Source: Zygaena filipendulae (taxonomy: Eukaryota; Arthropoda; Insecta; Lepidoptera; Zygaenidae). From it: a stretch of 64,000 nucleotides of DNA. Position 1 is the first letter of the stretch, and each line of letters opens with the position of its first letter. Location: positions 3,804,501 through 3,868,500 of the forward strand of contig OU015669.1 of assembly GCA_907165275.2 (NCBI GenBank). Direction: 5' to 3'. Both the position numbers and the translations under genes were made by a program. The notes below the pieces were generated by a model. It worked only from the letters and a program-made list of their open reading frames with translations. It made no database searches and had not been told where the DNA came from. Shown piece by piece: positions 30,237-40,966 of the stretch.

Positions 30237-30422
30237 CCCAACGATTTTCATGAAATTTAGTATGCAGCCTTTCGGGGACGATTAATCGATCTAGCTAGGT
30301 TTAATTTTTAGAAAACGTCGTTTTTCCGTATTTTCAGGCAGTAAAAAATGAGTGTCTGGTACTGCTATTTTACTTAACAACAGATGGCGCTACGAGCGAA
30401 GCTTGGTCGCCCAGATATTATT
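30237..30422 (+). mobile_element. Family H repeat, copy 2
   Basis: CGATTAATCGATCTAGCTAG, AAAACGTCGTTTTTCCG, AACAGATGGCGCTACGAGCG and AAGCTTGGTCGCCCAGATAT. It ends immediately before an s3 Helitron. Confidence 0.65.
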
Positions 30423-30423
30423 A

Positions 30424-30661
30424 TCTATACATATAAAATGCTTTGTCCTGAATGACTGATGGATCAACGCGCAGCCTAAACCGCTGATCGTAGAGATCTG
30501 AAACTTGGAGGGTGTGTTCTTTGTATGACGTAGGCATTCGATAAGAAAGGATTTTTGAAAATTTAAGCCCTAAGGGGATGAAAAGGGGTTGCAAAGTTTG
30601 TATGGAACAATTTCACGGGAACTTCACAATTATCGCGGATGAAACCGCGCGGGACAGCTAG
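30424..30661 (+). mobile_element. Helitron-like element, s3, full length
   Basis: TCTATACATATAAAATGC start, hairpin CGCGGATGAAACCGCGCG, CTAG at 30658-30661. Very similar to 27240-27485. Confidence 0.85.
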
Positions 30662-30704
30662 TCTAATATAACTTAATACTCTATATACTATGCTGTTGGT
30701 GTGC

Positions 30705-30732
30705 CAATAAATAAATAAATAAATAAATAAAT
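30705..30732 (+). repeat. (AATA)n microsatellite
   Basis: About seven AATA/ATAA units. Confidence 0.9.
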
Positions 30733-31011
30733 TGACAATCTGTCGACGGGCCGTCAAATTGCTCGTGTGACTGTTACGAGGTGCCACCGCCTTATGTCAG
30801 GCCCCGCTATGAAATGCCAATAAAGGCGGCCACTCCACTTGTGTAATCAACATGTGTCATACACATCCCCGACCAGATTTATAGGTGAGTAAAGCCTGTT
30901 GCCCGCTCGTTTCCGTCTGTGGGAATTTTATATATACCAACGTAGGTCTGTACAGGATGTAAGGTTCTAGACAAGGGATGTATTTTATTGGTGTTCAGTT
31001 GTATTTAAACA
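30733..31011. other. Unassigned, GC-moderate
   Basis: GTGCCACCGCCTTATGTCAG and AAAGGCGGCCACTCCACTTG, then CCTGTTGCCCGCTCGTTTCC, the last reminiscent of lepidopteran LINE sequence. Too degraded to classify. Confidence 0.3.
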
Positions 31012-31480
31012 CTAGATGTGCCCCGCGGTCTTACCCGCTTGAGTTTCGGAATTCCCGCATAACTCCAAAGAAGCCTAATCTATTCCTTACTAGCTGTGCC
31101 CCGCGGTTTCACCCGCCGAAATTTCCCGCGGGAATTCCGGGATAAAAAGTACCCTATGTCCTTTTCTATACCCCTGAGTCCTGAAAATGTGTGTGCAAAA
31201 TTTGATGGTTATCAGTTTAGCCATCAAGGCGTGAAAGCGTAACAGACAGACAGACAGAGTTACTTTCCCATTTTATAATATTAAGTAGGGATAACATTAG
31301 CTAATTAACAGTGAAAATCCCATGAAAATTGGTACAACCATTTCGATGATTCACCCGCGTGTGTTTCGTGTGTTTTTTTTTTACCTTGTTCTGACAATAA
31401 CGAACGAAAACAGGAACTGCTGTGGTATTTGGTCCAGCCTTAGCCGTGGTCTTAGCAACACATTTAGCCATTCGTGTAGA
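31012..31480 (-). mobile_element. Helitron-like element, s2, split by a nested copy
   Basis: CTAG at 31012-31015 with a mutated hairpin (CCGCGGTCTTACCCGC). The body stops at CTATTCCTTA (31089) and resumes at TAACATTAGCTAATTA (31292). The join CCTTA+TAACAT equals the uninterrupted CCTTATAACA of 8001-8304. It ends near GTGTAGA at 31480. Confidence 0.8.
31090..31291 (-). mobile_element. Helitron-like element, s1, nested, full length
   Basis: CTAG at 31090-31093, CCGCGGTTTCACCCG, GGGATAAAAAGTACCCTATG, AACAGACAGACAGACAG and terminus TTAAGTAGGGA at 31291. It lies exactly between A and T of the host element with no duplication, which fixes both ends of the family. Confidence 0.9.
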
Positions 31481-31676
31481 TTTATAGGTATAGGTAGGTA
31501 CTTAGATAAAAAGTTGCCTAAAAAAATATTCACGAAAGTTGCACGAGCAAGTTGCCGACGCGGTGATAGATCATACCCCAAGAAAAGATAGCTCTAGTGA
31601 AGGTCATTCGCCCGCGTAAAACCATGTTTTTATTTAAGTGTTCTCTTTTATTTATAGGTGTTTTTTTATTTATATA

Positions 31677-31912
31677 CTAGCTGTGCCCCGCGGTTTCACA
31701 CGCGTGAGTTGCGGAATTTCCGCAGGAACTCCAAAGTAGCCTAATTATCAGCTAAGTAGCAGTGAAAGTCCCGTCAATATCGGTCCTGCCCGGTATTGTC
31801 CTGACAATAACGAACACAAAAAAAAAACAACTATCCAATTTGGTGCAGTCGTTTGGAAGTTATGCTAAGCGCATGCAACACATATTTTGGCGATTCATTT
31901 TTATTATATAGA
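31677..31912 (-). mobile_element. Helitron-like element, s2, full length
   Basis: CTAG at 31677-31680, hairpin CCGCGGTTTCACACGCG, GTTATGCTAAGCGCATGCAA and terminus TTTTATTATATAGA. Confidence 0.85.
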
Positions 31913-32767
31913 AGATACCTACTTAGGTATTTTTTTAGTTACATGTAGCTACGCATGAGTTGTCGAGGGTTAGAATACATAGAGGGTTAGGGTTCTAATA
32001 CCATATCTATGAGGCGAGTAATACCAACTAAAAATTTAGTTAAGAAACAAAATTAATCTTCAAAAGCTAAATTTAAACATAACATTGAGTCTGATTAACT
32101 TATTCCCGACCAATGGGCTTATAAACAAAACGTAATTTATATTATTTATTGAGGACATTTTCCTTCTCAAATGAAAGAATTTTATGCAAATGAAAATTTT
32201 AAACTTTTTTGGTCGCTTAACCTACTAAGTCGTTTTGTAAGTCAAATAATTTTAATAAAAGTTAAATATATTATGGCTCTTTGTGACGTCAATAAAATTG
32301 CAATAATTAATTATGACAGCTGCACCCATAATAATCACCCATCTCACTAATACATTTCGATGGAAATAACTTCGGAAGAAGAATAAACCAACTGAATTGG
32401 CTGTATATGGACTAAGTTTCCTTTGCCTTCCCCGAAAGGAGTGAAATTCAACAAAAAAATATCTCTGCTTATTGTGAATAACAACGTCTAGTTGCCATCT
32501 GGTTGCCACAGCAACGTGCGCAAGATAAGTAGTTTGATTTTACTCCCCATTTTTCATACCCTGGTCTTATATATGAAAATCGACTCTTAAGGATTGAATT
32601 CCAATAAACTAAAAAAATATATATCTTAACAGTTCTTAGAGAAACCGTGTGGTTTGAACCGGCTCTAAAGTGGTCAACATACCAGAATTCAACCTCAACT
32701 GCATACTTGGTATTATCATTTCGAATAACCACAGCGAAAAATTCCGCTGGGTCCGTTTTAGAATTCA
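31913..32767. other. Unassigned DNA
   Basis: AGGGTTAG is repeated around 31967-31990. A GTTGCCATCTGGTTGCCAC direct repeat lies near 32490. Minus-strand frames at 32252-32768 show no domain. Confidence 0.35.
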
Positions 32768-32971
32768 CTAGCTATCCCCCGCGGTTTCACCCACGGTAAT
32801 TTCACAATTCCCGCGGGAATTCCAGGACAAAGTTTAGATATAAACCTTCCTCATGAATCACTCTTATCTATTGGTGAATACCGCATGAAAGTCCGTTGCG
32901 TAGTTTTAAAGATCTAAACATACACAGGGACAGACAGACAGCGGGAAGCAACTTTGTTATAGTATTTAATA
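32768..32971 (-). mobile_element. Helitron-like element, s4, full length
   Basis: CTAG at 32768-32771, hairpin CCGCGGTTTCACCCACGG, ATTCCAGGACAAAGTTTAG, GGTGAATACCGCATGAAAG, then GACAGACAGACAGCGGGAAG and TATAGTATTTAATA. Confidence 0.85.
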
Positions 32972-33053
32972 TCTACGTATTTTACAATTAACGATGTTGT
33001 TTCGTTTTGTTTTAAAAACTTCTGTGGACCTTAATTTTGAGAGTTTTTTTATA

Positions 33054-33424
33054 CAATGTGTCAATCAATTGGCTGAAAACTAGAAAGTAGTTTGTTCAGA
33101 ATCAAATTCCGAAACGATCGCACCATGTTTTAATATATAGGTTATATTTTTTCATTTTCACTAGCCCATGTCTAAATTATTTATAATACAATATTTCGTA
33201 CCTACGGCCTACGCCGCGCCGCCTGTAGCAAAAAAATCCACTCGGTCATTGACACGTAGGCGCGGGCGTAGCGCTTGAAATTTCGTAGATAGGTCACCTC
33301 CAAACTAATGTTGAATAACCTTTAGACTATGAATTTTTTGGACATAATTTATATTTTATTCATATAATTGTTTATTTTTTTAAATGGAGTGTATCAGGTT
33401 TTTGGTCAATTCATTTACACGTTA
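33054..33424. mobile_element. B-family MITE, copy 1
   Basis: The ends CAATGTGTCAATCAATTGG and the inverted AACGTGTAAATGAATTGACC are inverted repeats. Flanked by TATA on both sides. Interior has TAGAAAGTAGTTTGTTCAGA and GTAGGCGCGGGCGTAGCGCT. Confidence 0.8.
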
Positions 33425-33619
33425 TATAGGTATGGAATCCCCTTTCTGAAGATCCCCTTTGAACGTCACTTCCTCCGCCACTCTGTAGTAATTTTGCTAT
33501 CTTCATGCAGAGGAGTTTAAGACGACGATAACACAGAGTTGGTAAAATAGTACTTTAATAAATTGTCTTTATGAATGTAATCGTTATCTTGCTCGTATAG
33601 TAGGTAAGGTAGTAAGCGG

Positions 33620-33796
33620 GAATACAAATGCAAATTTGAGTTTGTTTGTTTGTTTGTTGGTTACATTCGACAGATCATCGTGCAATTTTGTGTACCTACG
33701 CATTATCAGAGGTAGAGAAAAAGAAGGCCTTTTTAAATCGGAGTTTCCGCGGGATCTCCGAAATTATTGCAGGTGACACAGCGAGAAACGGTTAGA
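33620..33796 (+). mobile_element. Helitron-like element, s1, diverged
   Basis: TTTGAGTTTGTTTGTTTG, ACGCATTATCAGAGGTAGAG and GGAGTTTCCGCGGGATCTCC. Hairpin decayed to GCAGGTGACACAGCG; CTAG decayed to TTAG. Confidence 0.65.
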
Positions 33797-33848
33797 ATCT
33801 AACCAAAAAAGGCTTGGCTTTTCATCGCAATCTATATTTATAACATTA

Positions 33849-34042
33849 CTAGCTGTGCCCCGCGGTTTCACCAGTGTGAGTTTCGGAATTCCCGCAGTAA
33901 CTCCCTTTAGGGGGATGAAAAATAGATAGTAGCCGATTCTCAGGCTTACTGAATATGCATAAAAAATTTCATGAGAATCGATCAAGCCGTTTCGGAGGAG
34001 TATGGGAACGAACATTGTGACACGAGACTTTTATATATTAGA
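33849..34042 (-). mobile_element. Helitron-like element, s5, full length
   Basis: CTAG at 33849-33852, CCGCGGTTTCACC, GATGAAAAATAGATAGTAGC, AAGCCGTTTCGGAGGAG and terminus TTTATATATTAGA. Confidence 0.8.
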
Positions 34043-34045
34043 TAA

Positions 34046-34299
34046 AGAGGTAAAATTTGTGAGATTGTGAGTTTGTTACAAGGTCACAAACTATCGGGGT
34101 AATCTCTGGATCGACGGAGCCGGTTTTGAAAATTCTTACATTTAAAAGAAGCTACAGTGATTCCGAGTGACATAGAGTAGGTACTCTTTATCCCGGAATT
34201 TCCGCTGGAACTCCGGAGTTTGGGAGTTTGTGAGGTTGTATATAGGGGATATCCAGGAATTCTGAAATTACCGTGGGTGAAACCGCGGGGGACCGCTAG
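34046..34299 (+). mobile_element. Helitron-like element, s6
   Basis: AAATTTGTGAGATTGTGAG, GTAATCTCTGGATCGACGG, GAAGCTACAGTGATTCCG, hairpin CCGTGGGTGAAACCGCGG and CTAG at 34296-34299. It lies 3 bp from the previous, opposite copy. Confidence 0.8.
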
Positions 34300-34623
34300 T
34301 GAGATATAAACTAGAAGTATACTTTAATACGGGTGCAACTATTATAGAGCTTGACAGTGGTGCTCGCAACAGAATAAACAAGTAAACTTATAAAGTTTCT
34401 TAATACAAGTATACAGGAAAGCATAGAGTTTTAACTGAAAGATATACTAAAACATTTTCAGTTTTACTTTGTCTGTGGCAATTATTTTTTTGAATTTTCT
34501 TGTTTATAGGTATACAACTAAAACAATACCAACTCTTCTTTAGAAGTATGGTAAAATCACACAGTAACTTTGTTTTATAATTTTCTTCATTCTTTACTTA
34601 TTACTTTGTTCCGAGTCGATAGC
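34300..34623. other. Unassigned DNA upstream of a TATA box
   Basis: AT-rich, no family recognised. It ends with the TATA motif described next. Confidence 0.35.
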
Positions 34624-34836
34624 TATAAAAGGGAATAATAATGAGTAATCAAAGAACAACTCGACAGCAATTTGTTTTCATTTTGTTTTCTTTATGTAAC
34701 ACTCAATGCCATTGCTTGTATAAACGAAGTCAAGACAAAGGAACCTGCGACACTCAAAACAACAATGGCAAAAGTGGAAGCAGCCATGAAAAATTTCCAA
34801 TTAGGAGACCAGAACTCGTATAATGATCGCGGATAA
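34624..34836 (+). other. TATA box and short signal-peptide-like frame
   Basis: TATAAAA at 34624-34630 lies in the good context GCTATAAAAGGG. A frame open from 34645 to the stop at 34834 reads hydrophobic NLFSFCFLYVTLNAIACI, then NEVKTKEPATLKTTMAKVEA and a polar C-terminus, like a small secreted peptide. No ATG opens this frame before the hydrophobic part, and an ATG in another frame (34641) gives an unrelated 60-residue peptide. A frameshifted, non-ATG or chance frame are all possible. The minus strand across the same bases also encodes a hydrophobic run and a donor-like AAAGGTAAGT (complement of 34917-34926). No family recognised. Confidence 0.2.
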
Positions 34837-35194
34837 AGTCGAAAGGAACACTCCGGCGAGTATAAAATGCATTCACAGCACACAGAACACAAATAAGTGA
34901 GCACGTACCTATAAAGACTTACCTTTACTTCACATGCATTCTCAGTCTCGCACAAAAGAATCTTGCAATGAAGGAGTTTCCTTAATTCTTACCAGGTTTC
35001 GCGCGGGCTTTGAGTAGTAATGCGACGAATATGAAATACTTACGTCAAAATAGTTTGTAAAGTTCCATGAGACATGGAAGTATAAAAAACCCATCGACCA
35101 TCTGCCATCTCTTATAATTTTTTTCTTATATTGTAATCCACCAATGCCATGTAAGTATAAAATGAATCGCATTGAACTCAGAAAAAAATTAATA
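34837..35194. other. Unassigned DNA
   Basis: On the minus strand three GTAAG(T/A) donor-like strings occur (near 34922, 34990 and 35041), not linked to a recognised exon. Confidence 0.25.
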
Positions 35195-35325
35195 GATTCC
35201 CCCCGGCTTCACTTGTGTCTAGATTGTAAAGTATGGTGTTAATCCAGAACATAATATACTATTTGTGTGCAAATTTTCATTCAAACTGGTTCAGCCGTGT
35301 ACCTATTGCGTGGCTGAGTAACAAA
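35195..35325 (-). mobile_element. Helitron-like element, strongly decayed
   Basis: TTCCCCCCGGCTTCACTTGTG, GTGTGCAAATTTTCATTC and TGGTTCAGCCGTG follow the s1 order; CTAG and terminal parts are lost. Confidence 0.4.
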
Positions 35326-35395
35326 ATTTCAAAACTTAATCACAAAATTAGATATTGTAAGATTTTAAATAGGAAAAAGGAATTTTATATTATAA

Positions 35396-35557
35396 CTAGC
35401 TGTCCCCCGCGATTTCATCCGCGGTAATCTAAACTATCCTATCTTTTAAGATGGACCATAATATTATAAATGGTTACAAAATTTTATCAAAATGCGTTCA
35501 GTAATCTCGAAGTCCATCGCGGACAAACAACGTGATACGTGATTTATATATATTAAG
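35396..35557 (-). mobile_element. Helitron-like element, s5, internal deletion
   Basis: CTAG at 35396-35399, hairpin CGATTTCATCCGCG. A deletion joins CGCGGTAAT to CTAAACTATCC; terminus TTTATATATATTAAGA. Confidence 0.75.
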
Positions 35558-36139
35558 ATATTATTTACAATAAATATACCTATACCCATTTTCAATGGAG
35601 AACGTTTTGTATTCAGCATTTAGTTTAGGCAATACTTATTCGTACTGTTGTCTCGTGTCTTGTGTTATGGATTCCTAAACTCCATGCAAACATATTTTAA
35701 TATAAGTTATATCATGATATCCAACAATATTTAGATACGTGCATGAAAAGTAAGAATTCCAATTTCCCGCGTTGCGTCGTACATCCTCTACGGTATTCAC
35801 GCTTATCTAGAAGCAAAAGAGAATGCACGAAACCACCCCTCGCTGTTTACCGCAAAAGAATGCAACGCCATTCAACGGAACATAATATAGCATGGTAATA
35901 TTTTTACTGTGAAGATTTTTAAAATTATATGATTTTTTATTTTTTTTTACAACGTGAAAACAATACTATTTATTAAAATATACTAAAACTAAACTTAACC
36001 TAACCTAAAATAAATCTAAAATATATTCTTAAAAGGAGTCCCTTTAATATTATATGAATATTTTGGAGAACTAAAGACATTTTCTACTCTAACATATTTG
36101 AATATTTGGTATCTAATATTATTTTATTAATATTTAACA
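35558..36139. other. Unassigned DNA
   Basis: A GC-moderate patch lies at 35760-35890 (CCCGCGTTGCGTCGTAC). A short run CTTAACCTAACCTAAAAT at 35993 resembles insect TTAGG telomeric repeat, but only about two units. Confidence 0.35.
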
Positions 36140-36421
36140 ATAGCTGTTTCCCCCGCGCCGGTTTCATTCACTTCAGATTCGGAGTTCCCTCGGGAACTAT
36201 TTTTATCGGTGTGGAAAAAACCCTATATTCTATTCCAAGATCTAAATAGAATCTTTAATCCAATCTAAAGGTTATAATGAAAGTCCTTTGTTAATATTAA
36301 TTACTTTACTTATTAAGGATTTTCTTAAAAATCCAATTTTGGAGGATAGAATAAAAAGGAGACTCGATTTTTAAACGAAAAATTAAAACTAAGCGCGGGT
36401 AAAGTCGTGGGAAGCCGCTAG
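36140..36421. mobile_element. Paired Helitron-like ends, both strands
   Basis: Left: TAGCTGTTTCCCCCGCGCCG and GAGTTCCCTCGGGAAC (minus type). Right: GCGCGGGTAAAGTCGTGGGA with CTAG at 36418-36421 (plus type). The middle is AT-rich. Either two truncated opposite copies or one unit with hairpin-CTAG at both ends. Confidence 0.55.
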
Positions 36422-37140
36422 TACCTACGTAGAGGGTAAGTATTTTTACTATCTATTCTACAATTTAATTTTGAAACTCGAGGTTGATTATTCAACTGGC
36501 AGATGAAAAATCGAATAGCTCATTCGTCTTGTAGTCCATACAGAACTTGTTAAATTTTTTTACGTAGGTAGGTCTCGTGTCTCAGATTAGTCTTATCTGA
36601 GAATAAAGAAATAGACATTTAAACATATGGATAATCAATTTTTTTTATTCATATTTTACCTACCGTATTTAGTGTAAGCATCTATTAACTTGGATATTTC
36701 TATTTTTGTATATCTACGAGGCAACTAAATTATGATACAAATATTGAAATAAGATATGCGGAAATTCTATTGTAAATATTTCTAGATTGACTTAACATGT
36801 AAAAGTTAATAATTTGATACAGCAACATAAGTAAATTAATTCCGATGGAAGCGCGAACGAATTTTGACACATATGTACTAAAATGTATTCCTCATCTCGC
36901 GAATTATTGCTTCTCAATTTGACGGTTTATTGAGTCACAGAGGCGAATGTCACTCTTTTCAAGTTGATTGTCTGTCGAAATAAAATTTGCTTTATTCAGC
37001 TTTGAGCACACGAGTTGTACCTGCGAGTGATACCTACGTCGGTAGACATAAATATAATATCATGTACAATTCATTTCTTACTAGGCAGATTGGTTAATGG
37101 AGGAACATTTTAATAATGATTACCTATGTTCTTTATCTTT
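36422..37140. other. Unassigned DNA
   Basis: AT-rich, no family recognised. Confidence 0.4.
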
Positions 37141-37321
37141 AGTATTAAATGAAGTCGCTTCCGCTGTTTGTTCGCGATAAACTCAAAAACTACTGAACGG
37201 ATTTTCATGCGGTTTTCACCAATAGATGAGTGAGTCATGAGAAAGGTTTATATATATATATATCTATAGTTTGTCCTGAAATCCCCGCGGGAACTCCGAA
37301 ATTACCACGGGGAACAGCTAG
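37141..37321 (+). mobile_element. Helitron-like element, s4
   Basis: GAAGTCGCTTCCGCTGTTTG, GAACGGATTTTCATGCGG, (TA)n run, CCCCGCGGGAACTCCG. Hairpin collapsed to ACCACGGGG; CTAG at 37318-37321. Confidence 0.75.
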
Positions 37322-38016
37322 GAACACCTCAATCGGACAAGCAAATTTTCGTCATCTATCGGGATCGTACTTTTTATTTTCGTTTTTGTCCATAAACTGA
37401 CATTGTTATCGACATTTTTCTCTATAAACTATTAGTACAGCTGGCGCTGCTGCTGTTGCTACTGCCGACGCTATAGCCCGCAGTTTCTCTCAAATGTGTT
37501 TCGTAATTCTCTCGGGAATTGTTTCTATCCATAAAAGTGTTCTAAATGCTATAAGGTAGCGATCCTAAATTTTAAAACGTTCTAACTTGAGCTATCTACG
37601 TGTATCTACGTACGTGACCTACCAAGTTGATAATGCTTTCGCCATTTATGAATGTATTAAAAAAAATCGTAAAATACAGTGTTTTTTCATTGTTTAAGAA
37701 CATTAAACATTGTTACTATCATATCTATTGAGCGATTGCTGTCAAATGACTCAGCTATAAAAATAATTGGGTCCTATCAACCACATCTGGGGGGAAAAAT
37801 ACTAAATTAAACCCGTTCTGCAGGATATAGCATACCTACCATGATACGGTGGCTACATGTGTGTGTGATTAACCATTCCTACATGACAACTCGAACATTT
37901 TTCGCCTTGGGGCAATTTAATCTTGGTTAGTGAAACATTTCAATTTTTTTTTAATACATTATATATTTTACTGTGGGTATTGACAGAACAAACACTGTAG
38001 GTAGTATTCCTTTTCA
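37322..38016. other. Unassigned DNA
   Basis: A (CTG)-rich microsatellite-like patch lies at 37440-37475 (GGCGCTGCTGCTGTTGCTAC). 37470-37520 has faint Helitron-end similarity. Nothing else. Confidence 0.35.
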
Positions 38017-38176
38017 TCTTCTTTATAAATAAAATTGAAGTTTTGGATGTCTGTCCTCTATGCGTTTCGAAACCATTGGTCCGATTGTGATGAAACTTTG
38101 GCGGATTGTTCTGCCTGCGTCCGCAAAGGTTCCTGATCCCAAAACTCACGCGGGTGAAACCGCGGGGCATAGCTAG
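38017..38176 (+). mobile_element. Helitron-like element, other 5' type
   Basis: TCTTCTTTATAAATAAAATT start and GCGTTTCGAAACCATTGGTC in the body, a 5' half not shared with s1-s6. Hairpin CGCGGGTGAAACCGCG and CTAG at 38173-38176. Confidence 0.75.
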
Positions 38177-38183
38177 TCATATA

Positions 38184-38534
38184 CAACGTGTTAATGAATT
38201 AACTGAAAACCTGATACACCCCATTTAAAAAAATAAACAATAATATGATTAAAATATATTTTATGTCGAAAAAATTTATACTTTAGAATTTATTCAACAT
38301 TAGTTTGGAGGTGACCTATGTACGAAATTTCAAGCGCTACGCCCGCACCGCACCTACCAGGTCGGATTTTTTTGCTGCGGGCGGCGTACACGCCAAATAT
38401 TGTATTATAAATAATTTAGACATGGGCTAATAGAAATAAAAAATATAACCTATATTAAAACATAGTGTGATCGATTCGCTTGTTGATTCTGAGCAAACTA
38501 CTTTCTAGTTTTCAGTTAATTCATTAACACGTTG
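38184..38534. mobile_element. B-family MITE, copy 2
   Basis: CAACGTGTTAATGAATTAAC and its exact complement form the ends; TATA flanks both sides (38180-38183, 38535-38538). It is inverted relative to copies 1 and 3. 351 bp; interior GCAGCAAAAAAATCCG in complement. Confidence 0.9.
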
Positions 38535-39258
38535 TATAAATATTTAATAATTAAAATAGGTACCTACCTCGATTGATGCTAATGATTTTAATTTTGATGT
38601 GAAAATTCATTAGTAATTATTATTCATGTAGGTACATATACTACATTTAAATGTATGTACCTACCTATTATATTAAATTATCTGTAAGCCAGGAATCTAT
38701 CTATTAAAACTGATAAAACACCGCCATGTAAACTCTCTGTTTAGTAAGATTAGCGTGGACAGACACGCGGATTCTACTTCTTTATTATAATTTCCAATTC
38801 CAAAAATTGTGCAAGATTCTATCTCTAAGTATGACGTCTCAATGAAATAAAAAAATCGAAGTTGGCTCCACAAACGTTCAATCTCTACAGTATCTACTTT
38901 AATTCCACAACATATGATACGTGATAACATTTCACAACACGTATACCTACTTTAATTCGGATTGCAACAGAATTTTACCAGAGTCAATTTGATTCAACTT
39001 GATCGAAACGATCAAACCGCACGGAATGGAAACAATTGTTTTATTCAATAAAACAAATTCAACGGCCGACGCGACCAACCAAAAAGCGATTCGCGGCTGT
39101 GGCTTTTATAATATACCACTGATTTTAAACAGAGTTTGTCACAGAAATAAAATGGGATTATAGTATTTAAAAAGGTTTTATAACATAAACAACGTCGCTG
39201 AGTGCGGATTTTTTTTTTGTTTTAAATCCTAACTTAAAATTAAGTCATCAATAAAACT
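38535..39258. other. Unassigned DNA
   Basis: GTAGGTACATA-type short repeats near 38630. Minus-strand frame 38697-38930 without domain. A T-run at 39211-39219. Confidence 0.35.
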
Positions 39259-39310
39259 ATTTGCCTTTTGGGCACGCTTCCAGCTGTGGAAGACCTAGGG
39301 CAAATTTTTT
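39259..39310 (+). other. Two-stem hairpin followed by a T-run
   Basis: The outer stem ATTTGCC/GGCAAAT (39259-39265, 39299-39305) encloses a perfect inner hairpin CTTCCA-GCTG-TGGAAG (39277-39292), then TTTTTT. Reads like a small Pol III-type transcript end, but no box A/B is evident. Unproven. Confidence 0.3.
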
Positions 39311-39372
39311 ATTTGTAAATATAGTTTTTATTTTAAGTTTTCCATAAGTTTTACAAATGTAAATAGTTAGTT

Positions 39373-39481
39373 CTCTATTTAATTAATTTATGCATATTTT
39401 TATTTTTCTTGCTTTGTTTAAGTAGGCCATATAATATCTTTAAAATAGACTGAAAAAAAAATTCATGCAAGTACCCTATTC
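39373..39481. mobile_element. Family L short element, copy 2
   Basis: TCTCTATTTAATTAATTTATG through GCAAGTACCCTATT, nearly identical to 17970-18076. The left terminus differs, so the element's left end is uncertain. Confidence 0.6.
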
Positions 39482-40839
39482 ACAATCACAAATCAAAATT
39501 CAAATCAGTCAAATCATTAGTATAAAACTACTCTGAGGGCGGTCGTTAGAATTTGAGTAAAATAAATCTGTTATAACGAAAAAAAATTGAGGAACACAAT
39601 TCAATATTTTATCAGTATTAGGTAGATACTTACTAGAAAAATAAGTGTCGGAGAAATAAAAAAAGGCCTTATTTCAAGCCTGTTTATATCTACCTGTATG
39701 ATTTCATACTCGTATAGATACTGTATCCACTCGTAATATACAATCTGTCTTATATGACATAAAAATATGATCCTTTCATTGAGACTATTTTCGTACATGT
39801 TTCCTTTGAAACCAGCTACGTATTGAAACAGTGTGTATAACGAGGTGGCCGTATGCCACTCGTTATGAAATCCTGCCTAATACTTTTATTTTTAAAACTA
39901 ATTGTGTTTTTATTTCCATCTGTAATTCTTATTTTTTAGATTTCTAATTATTGTATTTTATATTCTCATTTTGAAATTCTCCCTAAATTTCTAGCGTCAC
40001 ATTTCAAAATTATACCTATAATAATATGTTATATTTGATGTTGATTATGATGAACATTTATTCACATTGATGTAGGGTTTTTTGGCCCGCAAAACTCATA
40101 TAGTCTAAAAGCATTATTAAGTACTTCTGATTTCTAAGGTCTAAATTGGAGAATGCTGAACTGGTGCCTATATTGCTCAAGATAAGGATCTAATAAATTA
40201 TTTTACCGTTCTAAAAAACTATATTTATTTATTATTTGAGCTGGCCGGAGAAATATTTACCCCTCCCCAACGTACGAACCCTAAAAGAGAAAACAAATAT
40301 GAGTAGGAATTTAGTGTATGTACATACAAGTGCAATTTTATGTTTATAACAACACTTTTGAAGTGTTTGAATTAATTTTCGACGAACAATATAATTAATT
40401 AGACGGCGGCGATATTCGAACAATGTGTAATACGAGCTCACAATATACACGCGGGGATTCAGCGCAGGGCGCTCGTGGGAGCTGGGTGCTACAGCCTAAA
40501 AACGGGGAACTTGCCACGTACATGTATGTATAGAGTACCGTGACGGTACATTTAACTTCCATATTATTAAATTCTACATCTAATGGTGGTCAGAGTCGTT
40601 TTAATGATTTAAGTAGGTACTTAATTTTAAGTAGTCCAGTCCGGTCGGTATGATAGTTAATTTTCTAGCAATAACCCAGCTTCAAATTAAGTCATTGCTC
40701 TTTTTATTTTTTTTACAATTGTTTATTAAAAATAGTTTTATGCCACTGAAGCTACTTCGGTGATGTGTGCACATTTCTAACTCCTTGTATAGAATTTGAA
40801 TCTATTTCCCATGGTCACCGCATCACGCGTGAGGCTGGA
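39482..40839. other. Unassigned 1.3-kb stretch
   Basis: AT-rich. 40430-40500 is a GC-richer patch (GCGCAGGGCGCTCGTGGGAG). Minus-strand frames 39601-39798 and 40232-40450 carry no domain. Confidence 0.35.
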
Positions 40840-40966
40840 ACGTTCACCATAAAATTTTGTATACACGTTGTCAGGGGTACAGAGAATAAGATAGGGTACT
40901 TTTTATCCCGTAATTCCCGCGGGAAATGCGAAATTACTGCAGGTGAAACCGCGGGAGGGCAGCTAG
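40840..40966 (+). mobile_element. Helitron-like element, 5' truncated
   Basis: ACACGTTGTCAGGGGTACAG, GGGTACTTTTTATCCCG, hairpin GCAGGTGAAACCGCGG, CTAG at 40963-40966. Confidence 0.75.

Noticed and set aside
40232..40450. 72-codon minus frame
   Set aside because: No domain, composition typical of AT-rich non-coding DNA.
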